A stretch of 64,000 bases of DNA, taken from UBA12202 sp002691725. GTDB lineage: Bacteria > Pseudomonadota > Alphaproteobacteria > Puniceispirillales > UBA1172. The first letter of the stretch is position 1. The number at the start of each line of letters is the position of its first letter. Made by a program: the position numbers and the translations under genes. This document shows positions 24,971-34,991 of this stretch, one piece after another. The DNA lies in contig CBFIAU010000001.1 of assembly GCA_965660675.1 (NCBI GenBank), positions 1-64,000 of the forward strand. The letters are read 5' to 3'. The notes beneath the pieces were generated by a model that saw nothing but the letters and a program-made list of their open reading frames with translations, was not told the DNA's origin and ran no database searches.

Positions 24971-26221
24971 CGAAAAGCGAGCAATATTCGCATCTGACAT
25001 AATCATGTGGAAACATTCGGTTGATGCTTCTGCATCTTCGTTAACCGATATGATCTGACCATGACTAAACAGCCATGATCTAGCATCCCCCATCGCATAT
25101 GGAACTGTGATCATAACCTGCTTCTCATCAGCCGCAAAAAAAGCATCAATCGCTTCTTCTAATTGATCAAGTCCGGTTTTTTTGAGGGCTGATATCATCA
25201 CTGCTTTAGGAAAGCGTTTGGACAATAGCTTAATTTGCTCCGTATCGGTCACTTGATCAGTTTTGTTACAGACATGGATAATCCGGCGCTGTTGTTCATT
25301 TTCATCAAGACCAAGCGACTTAATCACATCAAAGACATCTTGAGCTTCTTCCAGAACCATCGGTGATGAGGCATCATGAACATGCAATAGCATATCGGCT
25401 TCGACAACTTCTTCTAGCGTGCTTTTGAACGCTTCGACCAATTCTGTTGGTAGCTGGCTAATAAACCCAACTGTATCAGCCAGAATAACCGTTCTGCCAG
25501 AAGCAAGCGTCATCCCGCGCATAGTCGGATCAAGTGTCGCAAAGAGCATATCTTTGGATAGCACCCCTGCCCCCGTCAAGGCATTGAACAGCGTCGATTT
25601 ACCAGCATTGGTATAGCCAACCAATGCCACTGACGGCGTTTCATTGCGTTGCCGATTTTGCCGCTGAATGGTGCGCGTCCGCACAACTTCCCCTAATTCG
25701 GCTTTAATTTTGATAATCTGATCATCAAGCATCCGGCGATCAAGTTCAATTTGGCGCTCGCCTGGGCCACCCAAAAAGCCGCCACCACCACGTTGGCGTT
25801 CTAAATGAGTCCAGCTACGCACAAGCCGGCTCCGCTGAAACGTCAAGGCGGCAAGCTCGACCTGTAAGCGGCCAGCATTTGTGCTGGCTCTTTCACCAAA
25901 GATTTCCAAAATCAATGCCGTGCGATCAATGACCTTACATCCCAGCTGTTGTTCGAGATTACGTTGCTGGACAGGTGACAGGCTTGTATTGATCACAACC
26001 AGCGTATCTTCACTGACCTCATCATGGATACGCTCAACCACGCCAGCACCGATTAATGTTGCGGCTCTCGGTGTGTTTATGCGAACGGCATAGCTGTTCT
26101 CAACAGGCAGGCCAATAGCCTCAACCAGACCCACAGCCTCTGCCAGCATCATTTCGACAGGTCGTAAGGCGGCGTCTTCCCGAATATCTGGATGAACAAC
26201 GATCGCGTGATTAATGCCCAT
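24926..26221 (-). CDS. hflX: GTPase HflX
   Basis: Ribosome-associated GTPase that rescues or splits stalled ribosomes, especially after heat stress. It is 431 residues. The N-terminal HflX domain includes the glycine-rich GGGGFLGGPGERQIELDRR segment (145-163). The G domain has G1 GYTNAGKST (202-210), G3 DTVGF (249-253) and G4 NKTD. In many alphaproteobacteria it follows hfq directly; here it is about 8 kb away. The 3' end overlaps the YeeE-type gene by 45 nt tail to tail. Confidence 0.95.
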   Translation of the reverse strand: MGINHAIVVHPDIREDAALRPVEMMLAEAVGLVEAIGLPVENSYAVRINTPRAATLIGAGVVERIHDEVSEDTLVVINTSLSPVQQRNLEQQLGCKVIDRTALILEIFGERASTNAGRLQVELAALTFQRSRLVRSWTHLERQRGGGGFLGGPGERQIELDRRMLDDQIIKIKAELGEVVRTRTIQRQNRQRNETPSVALVGYTNAGKSTLFNALTGAGVLSKDMLFATLDPTMRGMTLASGRTVILADTVGFISQLPTELVEAFKSTLEEVVEADMLLHVHDASSPMVLEEAQDVFDVIKSLGLDENEQQRRIIHVCNKTDQVTDTEQIKLLSKRFPKAVMISALKKTGLDQLEEAIDAFFAADEKQVMITVPYAMGDARSWLFSHGQIISVNEDAEASTECFHMIMSDANIARFSSRWPQLAEDQFSSK

Positions 26222-26300
26222 TAGGACGGTTCACTAAACGGTAAAATCATATTATACCTAAGATGATAAGAGTGCGTAATTTTCTATTAAATGGTGACAC

Positions 26301-26939
26301 ATGACCACAAATAAAACCCCTATTCGCGTTGATATATTCTCTGACGTAATTTGTCCATGGTGTTACATTGGCTGGCGCCGGATCAGCATGGCGGTAGATA
26401 TGCATCAGAATGTCAGCCTTGATATTACATGGCGAGCGTTTTTGCTAAACCCTACTATGCCTGAACAGGGCATGGATAGAGGAGCCTATATCCAGGCGAA
26501 GTTTGGTCAGGCTGGCACCAGTTTCTATGAGCGTATTACCAGTGTTGGCCAGCAGGTCGGTATTAATTTCAATTTTGCCGCTATTACCCGCACTCCAGAT
26601 AGCAGGCCAGCGCATCATTTGATCAAAGCCGCAGGTAAGCAATCGCATCAGGTTAAAATTAAAATGATGGCAGATTATTTTGAACATGGCATTGATATTA
26701 GCCAAGCAGATTATCTAAGCAGCATTGCCGATACCTACCACATCACATCTGATCAGCTAGCCTATGCCAAGACAACAGTTGATAATGACCTGGAAGAAGC
26801 AAGCATGATGGATATTCACGGCGTACCCTATATCATTATTGATCAAAACTGGGCAGTATCCGGCGCTCATAAGCCGCAAGCATTTTTGCCATTATTCGAT
26901 GCCGCCATTAATGCCCGCGCTGAACAACCTAAAAATTAG
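26301..26939 (+). CDS. DsbA-family oxidoreductase, FrnE-like
   Basis: A 212-residue thioredoxin-fold protein with active site C18-P-W-C21 (DVICPWCYIGWRR) and the cis-Pro loop HGVPYIIIDQN near the C-terminus. It has no signal peptide, so it is cytoplasmic like FrnE, a disulfide isomerase-like protein linked to oxidative stress. Divergent from hflX; its stop overlaps the mfd stop by 4 nt. Confidence 0.9.
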   Translation: MTTNKTPIRVDIFSDVICPWCYIGWRRISMAVDMHQNVSLDITWRAFLLNPTMPEQGMDRGAYIQAKFGQAGTSFYERITSVGQQVGINFNFAAITRTPDSRPAHHLIKAAGKQSHQVKIKMMADYFEHGIDISQADYLSSIADTYHITSDQLAYAKTTVDNDLEEASMMDIHGVPYIIIDQNWAVSGAHKPQAFLPLFDAAINARAEQPKN

Positions 26940-29900
26940 AGCAAGCCGACAATCTCATCTACCAGCTCTCTTGCTGCAAGCACCCGTTTTGATAGCGGCA
27001 GAGTTTTGCGGACAACTAGCTTTTGATCTGCGGTTACCTGCATTACTCCTGATTTTTTACTAATCAGACCAATTAGCGCATCAGGATTAGGGAAGCGGTT
27101 ATGTCGGAATGTGACGCTCAGGCCTTTCGGACCTGCATCAAGTTTTTCGATATGCGCTGTCCGGCACCTGATCTTAATAATGATGGTATCAATAAGATTT
27201 TGTACCTCTTGCGGCAAGCTTCCAAAGCGGTCAACCAGTTCTGCCACAAGCTCATCATGCTCGCTGATATCTTCCAGTGCCGCAATCCGCCGATAGAGCG
27301 ACAAACGGACGCTGAGATCAGGCACATATTCATCTGGAATTAGTATTGAGGCGCCTAAATTAATCGCTGGTGACCAAGTGTCTTGGGCGCTCGCATCATC
27401 ACTAGCGCCACCAGATTTGATCTCTTTCACGGCTTCATCCAGCATGGCTTGATAAAGCTCAACTCCGACCTCACGAACATGACCAGATTGCTCATCACCA
27501 AGCAAGTTCCCTGCGCCGCGAATATCCAGATCATAAGAGGCTAAGGTAAATCCAGCCCCCAGCGAATCCAACGTCTGCATCACTTCTAATCGGCGTCTTG
27601 ATTGCGGCGTCAATTTCCGTGCTGGATCGGTCGTCAGATAGGCATAAGCGCGTTGCTTGCCGCGACCAATACGGCCGCGTAACTGATAAAGCTGTGATAG
27701 GCCGAACATGTCCGCGCGATGAATAATCATGGTGTTGGCGGATTGAATATCAATGCCCGATTCAATGATGTTTGTTGCCAGCAAAATATCAGCATCCCCA
27801 TCGGCAAACCGGCTCATCGCGTCATCAAGCTCAGCCGCTGGCATTTGCCCATGGGCAGTGATAATCCGCGCGTCAGGCACCATATTTTGTAGCCGATCAT
27901 ATATCCGCGCCAGATAATCAATACGCGGGCTAACACAGAACACCTGCCCGCCTCTATGCCGCTCACGCTTGATGGCTTCTGCCAGAATAACATGATCCCA
28001 CGGACCGACTGATGTTCGGATGGCTAACCTGTCAATCGGCGGCGTCGCAATAATTGACATATCGCGCACCCCTGATAAGGCCATTTGCAGCGTTCGCGGG
28101 ATAGGCGTTGCGGTTAAAGTCAAGACATGGATATCGCCGCGCAGGGCTTTTAATCGCTCTTTCTGCGAGACGCCAAAATGCTGTTCCTCATCAACGATAA
28201 TCAATCCAAGATTATTAAATCGAATTTGTTTCGATAATAAAGCATGCGTACCGATAACTATTTGAACATCACCACTGGCCAGACCTTCTTTAATCTGATT
28301 TGCCTGTTTGGTTGATGTCATCCGCGATAGCACGCCGATATCTATGCCAAAGCCGCTAAATCTGTCGCCAAAGACCTTGCCATGCTGACGCGCGAGCAAA
28401 GTTGTCGGGGTCACTACCGCCACTTGAAAACCTGACATGGCGGCAACAAAAGCAGCACGCATGGCGACCTCGGTTTTGCCAAAGCCAACATCACCACAAA
28501 TTAGCCTATCCATGACCTTGCCTGATCGCATATCATTCAGGGTCTCATTGATGGCATCTTGCTGATCTTCGGTTTCAGCATAGGGAAAGCGTTGACAAAA
28601 CTCCGCATAACTTGCTGGCTCAGCATAGAATTGCTCTGTTTTTGAGGTTTGCCGTAACGCCGCTACTTTAATCAACTGGCCAGCAATATCCTTGATGCGT
28701 TTCTTAATCCGGGCTTTCTTGGCTTGCCATGCCACACCGCCTAGTTTATCGAGCGCAACGTCACCACCTTCGCGGCCATAGCGTGACAGCAAATCAATGT
28801 TTTCCACAGGCAAATAAAGTTTATCACCACCCGCATAAACCAACAGCACACAATCATGATCCGCACCAGCCGCATTTAATGTCTCAAGGCTCTCATAACG
28901 GCCGATCCCATGATCAACATGAACCACCAGATCACCCTCATTCAGGCTAGACACTTCGCGCAGGAAATGTTCTGCCCGCCGACGCTTGCCTTGCGGACGA
29001 TATAAGCGGCGACCAAAAATATCTTGTTCAGAGATGACGATCAATTCGGGCAAGATGAAGCCATGTTCTAATGGCCAGACCATCACATTAATGGCGCCCG
29101 TGACCACCTCATCCCAGTTACGAGCAATATGAACGTCATTGGGCGTTGCCATATGTTGCTCTAAGCGCGCTGACAGTCTTTCTAATCCCCCTTGGCTGGA
29201 TGCCGCTAAAATTGCTGTTTGCGCTTCTGATCTATGATCAAGTAATTGCCGCAAATTAGCGAGATCATGGTCATCACTTGCAGTCTGGTTTTGATATAAT
29301 AGTGGAGATTTTTTGCTATTAATTACAGTATGTTCAGAATCGTTTTTAATATCAGATACAAAGCTGTTAAAGCGCAAACCCGCCTGACTTCTGTGCATCG
29401 CCTGATAGATATCATCCGTCAGGTAAAGCGCATCAGGAGGCAACGGCCGAAAAACCTCATCCGCATTCTTTTCGGCATCTGCAAACTCTGCTCTGGCCGT
29501 ATAGAAATCTGTGATCTGCTCAAGTCTATTCTGGCGAATAATGGCAGTTTCATCTGCCTCAACAACCAGCAGATTGTCACAATATTCGGACAAATGCGTC
29601 AGCGTTTCATGAAACAGCGGCAAATAATGTTCAATCCCTGTCACACGGCGGCCAGATGATACCACTTGATACAATATATCGCGGCTAGCTGAACCGCCAA
29701 AATGATCAATATACTGACGCCGGAACCGCGCTACGCTATCGGCGTCTATGGGCAGCTCACTCACCGGATAGAGCCTGACATCGGAGATAGCATCACCACT
29801 GCGCTGGGTTTCGGGATCAAAGATCTTTATCGTCTCAATGTCATCACCAAACAGATCAAGCCTGACAGCGATCGAGCCTCCTGGCGGAAAGACATCAATA

Positions 29901-30415
29901 ATACCGCCCCGCAAGGCATATTCCCCCGGCTCTCGCACTGTGTTGGTGCGGTGATAGGCATTGGCCTCAGCATAAGCGGTGAAGGCCGACTGCCCAACCT
30001 GCCCGCCTGCTGTTAAGGAAATACTGCCATTTGTAAAATAATCAGGCGTTGGATGTTTTTGTAGCCACGCATTCATGGTGGTCAAAATGATGCCTTGCTG
30101 AAAATGCCCGGAAGCCAGCATAGATAATGTTTTTATCCGCTGACCTATTAATTGCGAGCTTGGCGACACCCTGTCATAGGGCAGGCAATCCCACGCCGGA
30201 AACCGTAAAATCTGCGCCTCTGGCATGCCAAGGGCAATGAGGCTGTTATCAAGCTCTGCCATGGCGGCATCATTAACGCTAATATGGACAATCTGCCCTT
30301 TATGGCGGCGTGATAAATCATACAACAAGACGCCATCAAGACCTGATGCCACGCCTTCAACAGTAATCGTTGTACCTGCAGGTGGCAGTTGTAAGTCATG
30401 CCAGAAGTGATTCAT
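26936..30415 (-). CDS. mfd: Transcription-repair coupling factor
   Basis: ATP-dependent translocase that removes RNA polymerase stalled at DNA lesions and recruits UvrA. It is 1159 residues, full length. The order of domains is a UvrB-like N-terminal region (REPGEYALRGGIIDVFPPG at about 161-179), the RNA-polymerase-interaction domain (LVVHVDHGIGRYESL, 496-510), a RecG-like motor with Walker A GDVGFGKTE (641-649) and DEEQHFG, TRG motif region, and a C-terminal UvrA-binding domain. It lies next to sdhE and recG, as in many alphaproteobacteria. Confidence 0.97.
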   Translation of the reverse strand: MNHFWHDLQLPPAGTTITVEGVASGLDGVLLYDLSRRHKGQIVHISVNDAAMAELDNSLIALGMPEAQILRFPAWDCLPYDRVSPSSQLIGQRIKTLSMLASGHFQQGIILTTMNAWLQKHPTPDYFTNGSISLTAGGQVGQSAFTAYAEANAYHRTNTVREPGEYALRGGIIDVFPPGGSIAVRLDLFGDDIETIKIFDPETQRSGDAISDVRLYPVSELPIDADSVARFRRQYIDHFGGSASRDILYQVVSSGRRVTGIEHYLPLFHETLTHLSEYCDNLLVVEADETAIIRQNRLEQITDFYTARAEFADAEKNADEVFRPLPPDALYLTDDIYQAMHRSQAGLRFNSFVSDIKNDSEHTVINSKKSPLLYQNQTASDDHDLANLRQLLDHRSEAQTAILAASSQGGLERLSARLEQHMATPNDVHIARNWDEVVTGAINVMVWPLEHGFILPELIVISEQDIFGRRLYRPQGKRRRAEHFLREVSSLNEGDLVVHVDHGIGRYESLETLNAAGADHDCVLLVYAGGDKLYLPVENIDLLSRYGREGGDVALDKLGGVAWQAKKARIKKRIKDIAGQLIKVAALRQTSKTEQFYAEPASYAEFCQRFPYAETEDQQDAINETLNDMRSGKVMDRLICGDVGFGKTEVAMRAAFVAAMSGFQVAVVTPTTLLARQHGKVFGDRFSGFGIDIGVLSRMTSTKQANQIKEGLASGDVQIVIGTHALLSKQIRFNNLGLIIVDEEQHFGVSQKERLKALRGDIHVLTLTATPIPRTLQMALSGVRDMSIIATPPIDRLAIRTSVGPWDHVILAEAIKRERHRGGQVFCVSPRIDYLARIYDRLQNMVPDARIITAHGQMPAAELDDAMSRFADGDADILLATNIIESGIDIQSANTMIIHRADMFGLSQLYQLRGRIGRGKQRAYAYLTTDPARKLTPQSRRRLEVMQTLDSLGAGFTLASYDLDIRGAGNLLGDEQSGHVREVGVELYQAMLDEAVKEIKSGGASDDASAQDTWSPAINLGASILIPDEYVPDLSVRLSLYRRIAALEDISEHDELVAELVDRFGSLPQEVQNLIDTIIIKIRCRTAHIEKLDAGPKGLSVTFRHNRFPNPDALIGLISKKSGVMQVTADQKLVVRKTLPLSKRVLAARELVDEIVGLL

Positions 30416-30464
30416 GTGATGAGATACTTTATGCTGTTATACCGACAAAACATTGAGTCAATTT

Positions 30465-30731
30465 TTATTGACGTGATTTGACATGCGTGATGAGCCGGTC
30501 AAGCGCTAATCTATTAAAATTAGCAGGTGTTTCTAACTGACCACTAACAATACCCCAAATAGCCGGATCACCAAGTTCAAGCAAATCTTCGTAGCTATTG
30601 AGTTCGGTTTCATCCATATCAGACAAGGTATCTTTAGCAAATTGACATAATAACGTGTCTGTTTCTCTGGTTCCTGTATAACAGGATTGATAGATTAGAC
30701 GTCGGACTTTATCTTGCTGTGACTCACTCAT
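30465..30731 (-). CDS. sdhE: Succinate dehydrogenase flavinylation factor SdhE
   Basis: Small assembly factor that helps attach FAD covalently to the succinate dehydrogenase flavoprotein. It is 88 residues from ATG 30731, which has GAGGG six nt upstream; a GTG at 30737 is also in frame but lies on top of that RBS. The signature is normally RGxxExD; here YTGTRETD, followed by DLLELGDPAIWGIVSG, typical of the family. The first Gly-motif Arg is replaced by Thr. Located between mfd and recG as in relatives. Confidence 0.88.
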   Translation of the reverse strand: MSESQQDKVRRLIYQSCYTGTRETDTLLCQFAKDTLSDMDETELNSYEDLLELGDPAIWGIVSGQLETPANFNRLALDRLITHVKSRQ

Positions 30732-30802
30732 TTTCACCCTCTGCTTTTTGCCTTGAATGAGATAGCATAGCCATATCGAAAAATATAGCGTATGTGTAAA
30801 GA

Positions 30803-32917
30803 ATGAGCGAAAGCGGGTATCGGAAATTTGAACGTCCTATTCTTCTCTTTCCTCTGTTTCGCGGGGTCGAGACACTGAAGGGGATTGGGCCAAGGCTGTC
30901 TGGCATTATCAGCAAGCGCATAGGAACACATGCCATTGACTTGCTCTGGCATATTCCAAGCGGCGTCACTCATCGTCATCTGCGCCCCGCCTTAGCCCAT
31001 ATTCAGGATGGTGAAGTGGTGACATTGGCGCTGACCCCTATTCAGCATGATAAACCGCCACCACGAACACGCCGGCCTTTCCGCGTCATTTGCCAGCATG
31101 ATGATGGTCAAGTTGAGCTGATATTTTTTCACGCTAAGGGGAATTATGTCGAAACTCAATTACCCATTGGCCAGCCAAGATTAGTTAGTGGCCGTGCCGA
31201 ATGGTATCGCCAGCAATTACAAATGGCACATCCTGATTATATTTTGCCGCCTGATCAGGCCGATGCTATCCCTGAGTTTGAGCCTGTCTATATGCTGACC
31301 GCCGGATTAACGCCAAAACCGTTGCGGACGGCTATCCGCCAGTCACTAGATGTGTTGCCCGATTTGCCCGAATGGATCAGTCCATCAACCCTGGCGCGAT
31401 TTGGCTGGCCATCATGGAAAAATGCTATGATGCAGGTGCATCAGCCGAAATCACAATTAGATATCATGCCAGGGCATCCGGCGCGAATGCGGCTAGCCTA
31501 TGATGAATTATTGGCTAATCAGCTGGCGTTAGCCATGGTAAGAGAACATGGAACGACAACTAATGGCCGTATTTTTAAGGGTGATGATCGTCTAACCAAG
31601 CCGTTATTGTCCTCGCTTAGCTTTGATCTGACAGGCGCGCAAGACCGCGTCATTCAAGAGATTACTGCTGATCAAGAATCCGATAATCGCATGCTTCGTT
31701 TGCTGCAAGGTGATGTTGGTGCCGGAAAAACGCTCGTTGCCTTGATTGCCATGCTTCATGTTGTTGAGGCAGGCGCCCAAGCTGCCATTATCGCCCCGAC
31801 CGAAGTGCTGGCCAGACAGCACCACCAATCGATTAGCCGCATGTTAGAACCGTTAGGGATAAAACCATGCCTTTTGCTAGGCCGCATGAAGGCTCAAGAA
31901 AAAAGACAAGCTCTGGAGGCGATAAGCTCTGGTGATGCCAGCATTATCATTGGAACGCATGCCTTGATCTCAGATCAAACCGTATTTCAAGATTTGGGCC
32001 TGGTTGTCATTGATGAGCAGCATCGTTTTGGCGTTCGCCAGCGGCTTATCCTTGGCCAGAAAGGTAAGGCTGTTGATGTATTGCTGATGACAGCCACGCC
32101 TATCCCTCGGACGCTGGCTATGACCGCTTATGGTGATCTTAATACCTCATTACTGGATGAAAAACCGGCAAATCGTCAGCCTATCGTGACAACCGCTATG
32201 CCAATGGAAAAAATGGACGATATCATTGCCCGTCTTAAAGACACGACAGCGATGGATAAACGCGCCTACTGGATTTGCCCATTGATCGAAGAATCAGATG
32301 TCCTTGATGTTGCCGCCGCCGAAGACCGTTTCACTCATCTTGCCGCCGCCTTGCCTGAATGCAAACCTGTGTTAGTTCATGGCCGTATGAAATCAGACGA
32401 ACGCGAAGCTGCCATGGAACAGTTTCGAACAGGGGAAGCGCGATTACTGGTCGCGACAACGGTTATTGAGGTTGGCGTCGATATTCCCGAAGCCAGCATA
32501 ATGATCATCGAATCTGCTGAACGCTTTGGCTTGGCACAGCTTCACCAATTGCGTGGGCGAGTTGGCAGAGGCGCCGAAAAATCATCATGTGTTTTATTAT
32601 ATAATGCCCCAATTAGTGGAATGGCAAAATCACGGCTTTCCATTATGCGTGAAACCAATGACGGCTTTCGCATTGCTGGTGAGGATTTGCGTTTGCGCGG
32701 ACCGGGGGAAGTGTTAGGTAAGCGCCAATCTGGCGATCCTGAATTCATGCTGGCTGATCTATCCTATCACGAAGACTTGCTGGCACTTGCCCATGATGAG
32801 GCAAAGACCACAATTGAAAACGATACCATTCTTGATCAGGATAACCACGATCCACAGCGCCTGTTAATGGCATTATTTGAACGCGATCAGGCCGTAACCT
32901 ACCTTGCTGGCGGTTAG
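30803..32917 (+). CDS. recG: ATP-dependent DNA helicase RecG
   Basis: Branch-migrating helicase that remodels stalled replication forks. It is 704 residues. An N-terminal wedge/OB domain (TLKGIGPRLSGIISKR, HIPSGVTHRHL) precedes the motor with Walker A GDVGAGKT (303-310), DEQHRFG, TATPIPRT, and the C-terminal QLRGRVGRG. Divergent from sdhE, with about 70 bp for both promoters. Confidence 0.97.
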   Translation: MSESGYRKFERPILLFPLFRGVETLKGIGPRLSGIISKRIGTHAIDLLWHIPSGVTHRHLRPALAHIQDGEVVTLALTPIQHDKPPPRTRRPFRVICQHDDGQVELIFFHAKGNYVETQLPIGQPRLVSGRAEWYRQQLQMAHPDYILPPDQADAIPEFEPVYMLTAGLTPKPLRTAIRQSLDVLPDLPEWISPSTLARFGWPSWKNAMMQVHQPKSQLDIMPGHPARMRLAYDELLANQLALAMVREHGTTTNGRIFKGDDRLTKPLLSSLSFDLTGAQDRVIQEITADQESDNRMLRLLQGDVGAGKTLVALIAMLHVVEAGAQAAIIAPTEVLARQHHQSISRMLEPLGIKPCLLLGRMKAQEKRQALEAISSGDASIIIGTHALISDQTVFQDLGLVVIDEQHRFGVRQRLILGQKGKAVDVLLMTATPIPRTLAMTAYGDLNTSLLDEKPANRQPIVTTAMPMEKMDDIIARLKDTTAMDKRAYWICPLIEESDVLDVAAAEDRFTHLAAALPECKPVLVHGRMKSDEREAAMEQFRTGEARLLVATTVIEVGVDIPEASIMIIESAERFGLAQLHQLRGRVGRGAEKSSCVLLYNAPISGMAKSRLSIMRETNDGFRIAGEDLRLRGPGEVLGKRQSGDPEFMLADLSYHEDLLALAHDEAKTTIENDTILDQDNHDPQRLLMALFERDQAVTYLAGG

Positions 32918-32933
32918 AGTAAATATAATTTAA

Positions 32934-33614
32934 TTAAGTACTTGCCTTGCGCTTTTTATATACTTTATCAAGGTTGACAGGCTTTCGGTCCGGGTTGGGG
33001 TCCTCCGGCGTAACAATACCGCCAGACACCACCATTTTGACCGCTTCCTCTACCCCCATATCCAAAACAAAAACATCATCACGCTTAAAGAAAAGCAGGA
33101 AACCTGATGTCGGATTAGGCGTAGTTGGGACAAAAACATTGATCAAGTCTTCTTTTGAAAGCGCCTGCACCTCACCCTTGGTTGACCCCGTGACAAAGCC
33201 AATTGCCCAAATCCCACGGCGCGGATATTCAACAAGAACAACCTCACGAAAGGCATCTGACTGGCTAGCCATAATAGTCTCAAGCACCTGTTTTGACGCG
33301 CCATAAAGTGAGCGAACCACAGGCAGACGCTTCGTGATATTGTCAAAAACAGAGAGCAGAAAGCGCCCCAATATTCCAGCGGTTAATGCGCCTATTATAA
33401 TAAAACCAACGGCAGCAATAACCAAGCCAATACCGGGAAGCGGAAACCCGGCATAGCTTTGTGGGTCAAGCCAAGCTGGCAGTAATCCGGCAATCTGGTC
33501 ATCAATAAAGGTGATAAGCGACCATGTGACATAAAGCGTTAATGCCAAAGGCGCGGTTATCAGTATTCCAGAAAAAAACCAACGTCTAAGCTGATTAAGC
33601 ATGAGATGACTCAT
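32934..33614 (-). CDS. DUF502 family membrane protein
   Basis: A 226-residue inner-membrane protein of the DUF502 family. Two helices are clear: RWFFSGILITAPLALTLYVTW near residue 12 and LPGIGLVIAAVGFIIIGALTAGILG near 54. The conserved cytoplasmic part follows (VRSLYGASKQVLETI, FREVVLVEYPRRGIWAIGFVTG, VFVPTTPNPTSGFLLF). Function is not known; in many proteobacteria it sits near recG/mfd. It converges on recG with 16 bp between stops. Confidence 0.88.
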   Translation of the reverse strand: MSHLMLNQLRRWFFSGILITAPLALTLYVTWSLITFIDDQIAGLLPAWLDPQSYAGFPLPGIGLVIAAVGFIIIGALTAGILGRFLLSVFDNITKRLPVVRSLYGASKQVLETIMASQSDAFREVVLVEYPRRGIWAIGFVTGSTKGEVQALSKEDLINVFVPTTPNPTSGFLLFFKRDDVFVLDMGVEEAVKMVVSGGIVTPEDPNPDRKPVNLDKVYKKRKAST

Positions 33615-33711
33615 TAATTAACTCTTCATCTTAGGTCTAGCACCAATTCTCACAGATTGATAGAATGAACTATCAATTTAATTGATAACATCATTAACTT
33701 AAGGCAAAAAT

Positions 33712-34545
33712 ATGTCATCTCAACCGATCAGTCGACAAAAATCTGAATTTGCCGAAGCGCTCTTAACCCTTACAAACATCATGGAAATGTTACGTCATCC
33801 GGAGACAGGATGCCCGTGGGATTTAGAACAAACGCATCAAACCATTGCCCCCTATACGATAGAAGAAGCCTATGAAGTGGCTGAGGCTGTGGACAAAGGC
33901 AACCCTGATGATATTCGTGATGAGCTTGGTGATTTACTATTGCAAATTATTTTTCAGTCGCAGATTGCCAGTGAACATAATCACTTTGATTTTGTTGATG
34001 TTGCAAACAGCATTAGCCAAAAAATGATTGCGCGCCACCCTCATATTTTTGATAAAGCCCAAGCCAATGACGCAGCCGAAGTACGGGAAGGATGGGAAGA
34101 TATCAAGAGCCGTGAACGTGCCAATAAAGGCGAGACGCGGCAGCTAGATGGTATAGCCGCCACCCTGCCTGCCGTTCTGCAAGCGGTTAAATTACAATCA
34201 CGCGCCGCCAGAGTGGGCTTTGATTGGCCTGATGTTGAGCAGATTTTAGATAAATTGCATGAGGAAACCAGAGAGTTTGAAGCTGAGCTGAACACACGCG
34301 CCAATGGCAATACGCCTAATCAAGCCGCGCTCGAAGATGAGTTAGGCGATATCATGTTTGTGGTTATTAATCTGGCAAGAAAACTAGATATTAATCCAGA
34401 ACAAGCCTTGGCAAAAACCAATAGAAAGTTCCGCAAACGGTTTAACCATATCGAAGATCAAATGAGCAAACAGAACAAATCCCTAACCGATACCTCGTTA
34501 GAAGAAATGGAATACTGGTGGCAAGATGCAAAAACATTGCCTTAA
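33712..34545 (+). CDS. mazG: Nucleoside triphosphate pyrophosphohydrolase MazG
   Basis: Hydrolyses (d)NTPs to monophosphates and pyrophosphate, limiting damaged nucleotides and ppGpp-linked stress. It is 277 residues with the two MazG domains of the E. coli-type enzyme: CPWDLEQTHQTIAPYTIEEAYEV with the metal-binding EExxE and DELGDLLLQIIF in the first, and LHEETREFEAEL with ALEDELGDIMFVVINLAR in the second. It converges on hfq. Confidence 0.95.
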   Translation: MSSQPISRQKSEFAEALLTLTNIMEMLRHPETGCPWDLEQTHQTIAPYTIEEAYEVAEAVDKGNPDDIRDELGDLLLQIIFQSQIASEHNHFDFVDVANSISQKMIARHPHIFDKAQANDAAEVREGWEDIKSRERANKGETRQLDGIAATLPAVLQAVKLQSRAARVGFDWPDVEQILDKLHEETREFEAELNTRANGNTPNQAALEDELGDIMFVVINLARKLDINPEQALAKTNRKFRKRFNHIEDQMSKQNKSLTDTSLEEMEYWWQDAKTLP

Positions 34546-34645
34546 AGCTTTGATCCAAACGGCATTGTTCACATAAGCATTGAAGCGATCATAGATTGCC
34601 TCTTGCCTGCTACCATTTCCAGTCAATCAATCAGAAATATGTTGT

Positions 34646-34891
34646 CTATGCGATCTCTTGATCATCATCTTGCAACGAAATTGGATTTGTTGGCATGATG
34701 GTAGAAATGGCGTGTTTGTAAACTAATTGAACATGCTGATCACGTTTTAGTAACAGTGAAAAATTGTCAAACCAGGTTACTATACCTTGCAATTTTACCC
34801 CATTAACCAAAAACACCGTAACTGGCGCATGATCTTTGCGAATACAGTTCAAAAATATTTCTTGTAAATTCTGGCCCTTGTCCTGTGCCAT
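34646..34891 (-). CDS. hfq: RNA chaperone Hfq
   Basis: Hexameric Sm-like protein that pairs small RNAs with mRNAs. It is 81 residues, the short alphaproteobacterial form. Sm1 is LQEIFLNCIRKDHAPVTVFL-type and Sm2 is YKHAISTIMP; the proximal-face residues Q8/Q9-like positions and the KHA motif are present. A short acidic tail (LQDDDQEIA) ends the protein. It lies downstream of trkA in the same direction, the usual ntr-trkA-hfq order. Confidence 0.96.
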   Translation of the reverse strand: MAQDKGQNLQEIFLNCIRKDHAPVTVFLVNGVKLQGIVTWFDNFSLLLKRDQHVQLVYKHAISTIMPTNPISLQDDDQEIA

Positions 34892-34991
34892 GTTTCCCCC
34901 CTGTTTTTATTATTCTTACAAAGAAACATATTAATTATCAATTACTACTTTAGCAAAATACATAGAACTTTTGTATTATATTAAAAATTAT

